Shown piece by piece: positions 60,987-64,000 of a stretch of 64,000 nt of DNA (the stretch's first letter is position 1; each line of letters starts with the position of its first letter). The DNA comes from Breoghania sp. GTDB lineage: Bacteria > Pseudomonadota > Alphaproteobacteria > Rhizobiales > Stappiaceae. The notes under the pieces were generated by a model. It searched no databases and was not told the origin of the DNA. It saw only the letters and a list, made by a program, of their open reading frames with translations. Made by a program: the position numbers and the translations under genes. Location: contig NZ_JASJAV010000010.1 of assembly GCF_030066895.1 (NCBI RefSeq), forward strand, positions 110,445 to 174,444, written 5' to 3'.

Positions 60987-63900
60987 TCAGAAGTCGTGGC
61001 TAAGGCGTAAGCGGATGGGCTGGTTGCTGATGCCGTCCTGATCGAACGTCATGCCATATTCGAGCGATAGGCGGGTGACCTGGTCGATTGTCATGAGCTG
61101 CGCTCCGAACTCAACCGTGCCGGTATCCTTGGCATCCTCATCGGTCGTCAGGCTGTAGATGGTCGAGGTGGAGAGATAGGACAGGGCTAAGTCGCTGGCA
61201 TCGGCGAACTCGTGGCTGTATTCGAAGCTCACATAAAGCTTGATGGTGCCCTGGGCGGTGGCGAACGCCGTCTCCACCCGGACGCCGATAGAGCCCGTGA
61301 GGGAATCCACCGTTTCATCGCCGTATTTGAGGTTGTAGGATCCACCGCCGGTTTCCGAATAGCTGTCGAGCCAACTGCGGGAGGCCTGCGCCTTGAGATA
61401 GGGAGCAACGGTCACACCGTGTAGGTCCTTTTCATACGTGGCCTGCAATGACGCAAACGTCTGACAGCCGGCGCGCGTGCCGTAGTCATAGTCCCCGGTC
61501 GAGGTCACATAGCGGGTGTTGTCGAGCGAGATCCCGCCGAAGCCCGCGATCGCATCGAGATAGAAGTCGGACAGTGCCTGGCAACTTGCATAGCCGGAGA
61601 GGCTGGCTCCAGAACCGTCGACCTTGGTGCCGTTGTCGGAGACGTCGGTATGGGTCCGGTTGACGCCGACCGCAAAGCCCGCAACGAGGTTCTTGGTGAG
61701 GCGGTAGTCAATGTCCGCGGACTGGGCCAGCGAGACGTGGTCCATCTCGTCGTCGCCGCCGGACAGCTCGCTGGTTCCTATGTCGATCGACCCGCCGCTC
61801 CACAGCGCCACGCGGCCGTGGCTGAACTGGCCGAACTCATTGGTGAAGGAGGGGGCGGAGGCCGCTTCGCCGTGGGTGGCGACAAAGCCGCCCATGCCGG
61901 GGGCATCCGTTTCGCCGGGGGGGTGGTCGGAGGCGGTCTCGAGCGTATCGTTCGTCTGGGAGATGCTCGCGCCGAAGTGGCTCTTGAGCGGTCCGCCGTG
62001 GTGGAGAGAACGCAGATGGCTGTTGATGTTCGACATCTGCTGGGTCGCAAATCTGCGCACCGTCGTGGCCTGTGCCGTCACCAGGCCGGTGACTTAGGCA
62101 TCCTCGGTCGGATCCGGCAGGGCAGAGACGACCAGCGTCAGCGAGATGCTGGCATGGGAGCCGTTGGTATCGGTGACGGTCATGGTCAGTTCGGTGGAGC
62201 CGGCGGTCGTGGGCGTGCCGGACAGCGTCGTGCCGGAGAAGGAGAGGCCGTCAGGCAGATCCGCACCGCCCAGCTTGTAGTCATAGTCTCCGTTGCCGCC
62301 GGTCGCCACGAAGGTGACGCTGTAGGCGGAGTTGAGTGTGGCCGTGGGCAGGGACGACGGCGAGATCGTGAGGTCGGCGGACACGACGGTGAGGGCAAAC
62401 TCGGCCGAGGCGGTGGAGTTGTTGCTGTCTTCCACCGCGACGGTGAAGGTCGAGGTGCCCACATGGGTCGGCGTACCGGTCAGCTTGCCGTCGTTGGACA
62501 GGGTCAGGCCGGTCGGCATGGTGCCGCTGTCGAGGCTGTAGGTATAGGTGCCCGATCCGCCGGTCGTGGAGAAGCTTGCCGAATAGGCGGTATTTGCCGT
62601 CGCCGTGCCGAGCGTTGCCGAGACGGTGAGCGTTGCCTCCTGAACTTCGAGGTAGAGCGTTGAGACGCCGGTGGAGCCGTAGCTGTCGGTGACGTTGATG
62701 GTGAAGGAATAGCAGCCGACTGCGGTCGGCGTGCCGGAGATGACGCCACTCGCAAGCTCAAGTCCGGCCGGCAGTTCACTGCCGGTGGCAAGCGCATAGG
62801 TATAGGTGTCCGATCCTCCTGTCGCACTCAGGGTCGTGGAATAGGTGGACCCGGCTGTTGCACTAGCAAGCGCGGTGTCGGAGATGGTGAGGGTGGCGGA
62901 GGAAACGGTCACCTCAAAGGACTCGGACCCTGTGGAGCCGTAGTCATCTTCCACGGTGACGATGAAGGAGAAGGTTCCGACCTCTTCGAGCGTACCGGAC
63001 AGGGTTCCGGTGGTGCTGAAGGTCAGGCCCGTGGGAACTGTGCTGGAAGAGACAGTGTAGGTGTACCCACCGTCATCATATCCACCCGATGCGGAGAAGG
63101 TTGCAGAGACACTGTCACCGGCTGTGCCGTCGTCCAGATCGGATGCGCTCACCGTAACGTCTGCGGATGCAACCGTAATGGTGGTGATCAAGATACCGCT
63201 GTATCCCAGCGAATCTTCCGCTACTAGCCCGATAACGGAACTGCCCACTTCGGTCGAGGTGCCGGTGATGGTGCCATCGTCGGCCATCTCCAGACCGGTT
63301 GGCAGGGAGCCGGTCAGGATGGAGAAAGTGTAGCCGTCATCTTCGTCGCCGCCGCTGGCGGTTAAGGTGGAACTCGTGACCTCGGTGCCAGCCGTGAACG
63401 ACCCGAGGCTGGAGGTTGAAACCGTGATGGTTGCGTAGTTGACCGTAAGCGTCAATTTCTCGGTAGCTGTGTCGCCGAGCCCGTCTGTCACTTCTACGGT
63501 GAAAGTGAAATCCCCGATCTCCGTCGCGGTGCCGGAAAGTGTGCCGTCACTGGCAAGCTCAATCCCATCGGGCAAGGTGCCTGAGTAAAGGGAGAAGTTA
63601 TAGTAGCTGTCGCTATCACTAGCTGCGATCGTCGTGCTTTAGCTTTCGCCCATCGTGGCATCGGCGAGAGACGTCGTGGAGATCGAAACGGCGGCTTTGA
63701 TAGTGTAACCGATGGCGACGTCGCATTAATCTCCATCATCATTATAATAGACGAGCGCGACAGCGTTGTCAAAACTGGAGCCCTCTGTGGTCGGTGTTCC
63801 GGAGATGCTTAGAGTACAGTCGCTGAACGTGACGGTGAGGCCGTCCAATCCTGACGTTTCTAGGGTATAAGAAGCAGAGCTGTTGTAGTCCGAATAGGTC

Positions 63901-64000
63901 GCTGAATAGGAGGTCGAGACGCCGACTTCCGCAGTCTCGGCAGCGGTCGTTATTCCTTTAAAGCCCGCGGATGCGGGCGCCGCCGGTAGAACTGCCAGAA
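60987..64000 (-). pseudogene. Ig-repeat autotransporter-type surface protein, partial, several stops
   Basis: The gene runs off the right edge. It encodes at least five putative-Ig (He_PIG-like) repeats of about 85-90 residues, each with a PTGL or PAGL-x-DGTITGT strand pair, and each opening with a Ser/Ala-x-Thr-Val-Ser strand. An outer-membrane autotransporter barrel follows (ALWSGGSIDIGTSELSGGDD to PIRLRLSHDF, terminal Phe). Interruptions are TAA at 62096-62094 (EDA-stop-VTGLV; CAA is the likely ancestor), TAA near 63642-63640 (GES-stop-STTIAAS; Tyr expected) and TAA near 63728-63726 (GD-stop-CDVAIGY). All segments share one frame. The repeats alone could not reach the surface. Confidence 0.8.

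Overview
The window is about 64 kb of a GC-rich alphaproteobacterial chromosome. The gene content (chorismate mutase-hisC-tyrA, metX-metW, lolA-ftsK, rsmB-htpX-DUF1674-purH, a ~1600-residue NAD-glutamate dehydrogenase, DUF3305/DUF3306 formate dehydrogenase accessories) points to Hyphomicrobiales (Rhizobiales). A Stappia/Breoghania-like relative is a low-confidence guess. No rRNA, tRNA, CRISPR array, integrase or transposase was recognised.

Layout. 1-3.6 kb: a membrane-bound formate dehydrogenase operon (alpha, beta, small lipoprotein, cytochrome b), every catalytic subunit interrupted. 3.9-16.6 kb: formate dehydrogenase accessory genes (lipoate-ligase-like, DUF6505, DUF6352, a large ferredoxin-like protein, DUF3305, DUF3306), interleaved with a quinone-reductase-like gene and its HxlR regulator, twin small Cys-containing proteins, a DMT exporter, a chemoreceptor and LysE. 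16.8-22 kb: TetR/thioesterase, an L,D-transpeptidase, a scrambled AbrB/SulP transporter region and an isochorismatase-like gene. 22.3-46.4 kb: a mostly intact housekeeping stretch (aromatic amino acid, methionine, arginine and purine synthesis, glyoxalase II, OpgG, LolA, FtsK, heparinase-like, RsmB, HtpX). 46.8-64 kb: an accessory part with two autotransporter-type surface proteins, an MFS carrier, a clan GH-A glycosidase, a low-GC AlbA_2 (Schlafen-like) gene, the large GDH and an AhpD-like protein, with AT-rich spacers.

The dominant theme is gene decay. About twenty genes carry frameshifts, in-frame stops, internal deletions or loss of key residues. Nearly all are dispensable functions, while core biosynthesis and division genes read through cleanly. 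The formate dehydrogenase and its scattered accessory genes appear to have decayed together, which supports a functional link between the enzyme and several DUF families. Sequencing or assembly error cannot be excluded for individual lesions, especially one-base changes in G/C runs, but random error would not spare the essential genes.

The intergenic regions hold at least four families of long imperfect palindromes, in about a dozen copies. An 83-bp inverted copy of part of the L,D-transpeptidase gene lies exactly at the AbrB/SulP join and marks a rearrangement or an assembly artefact.
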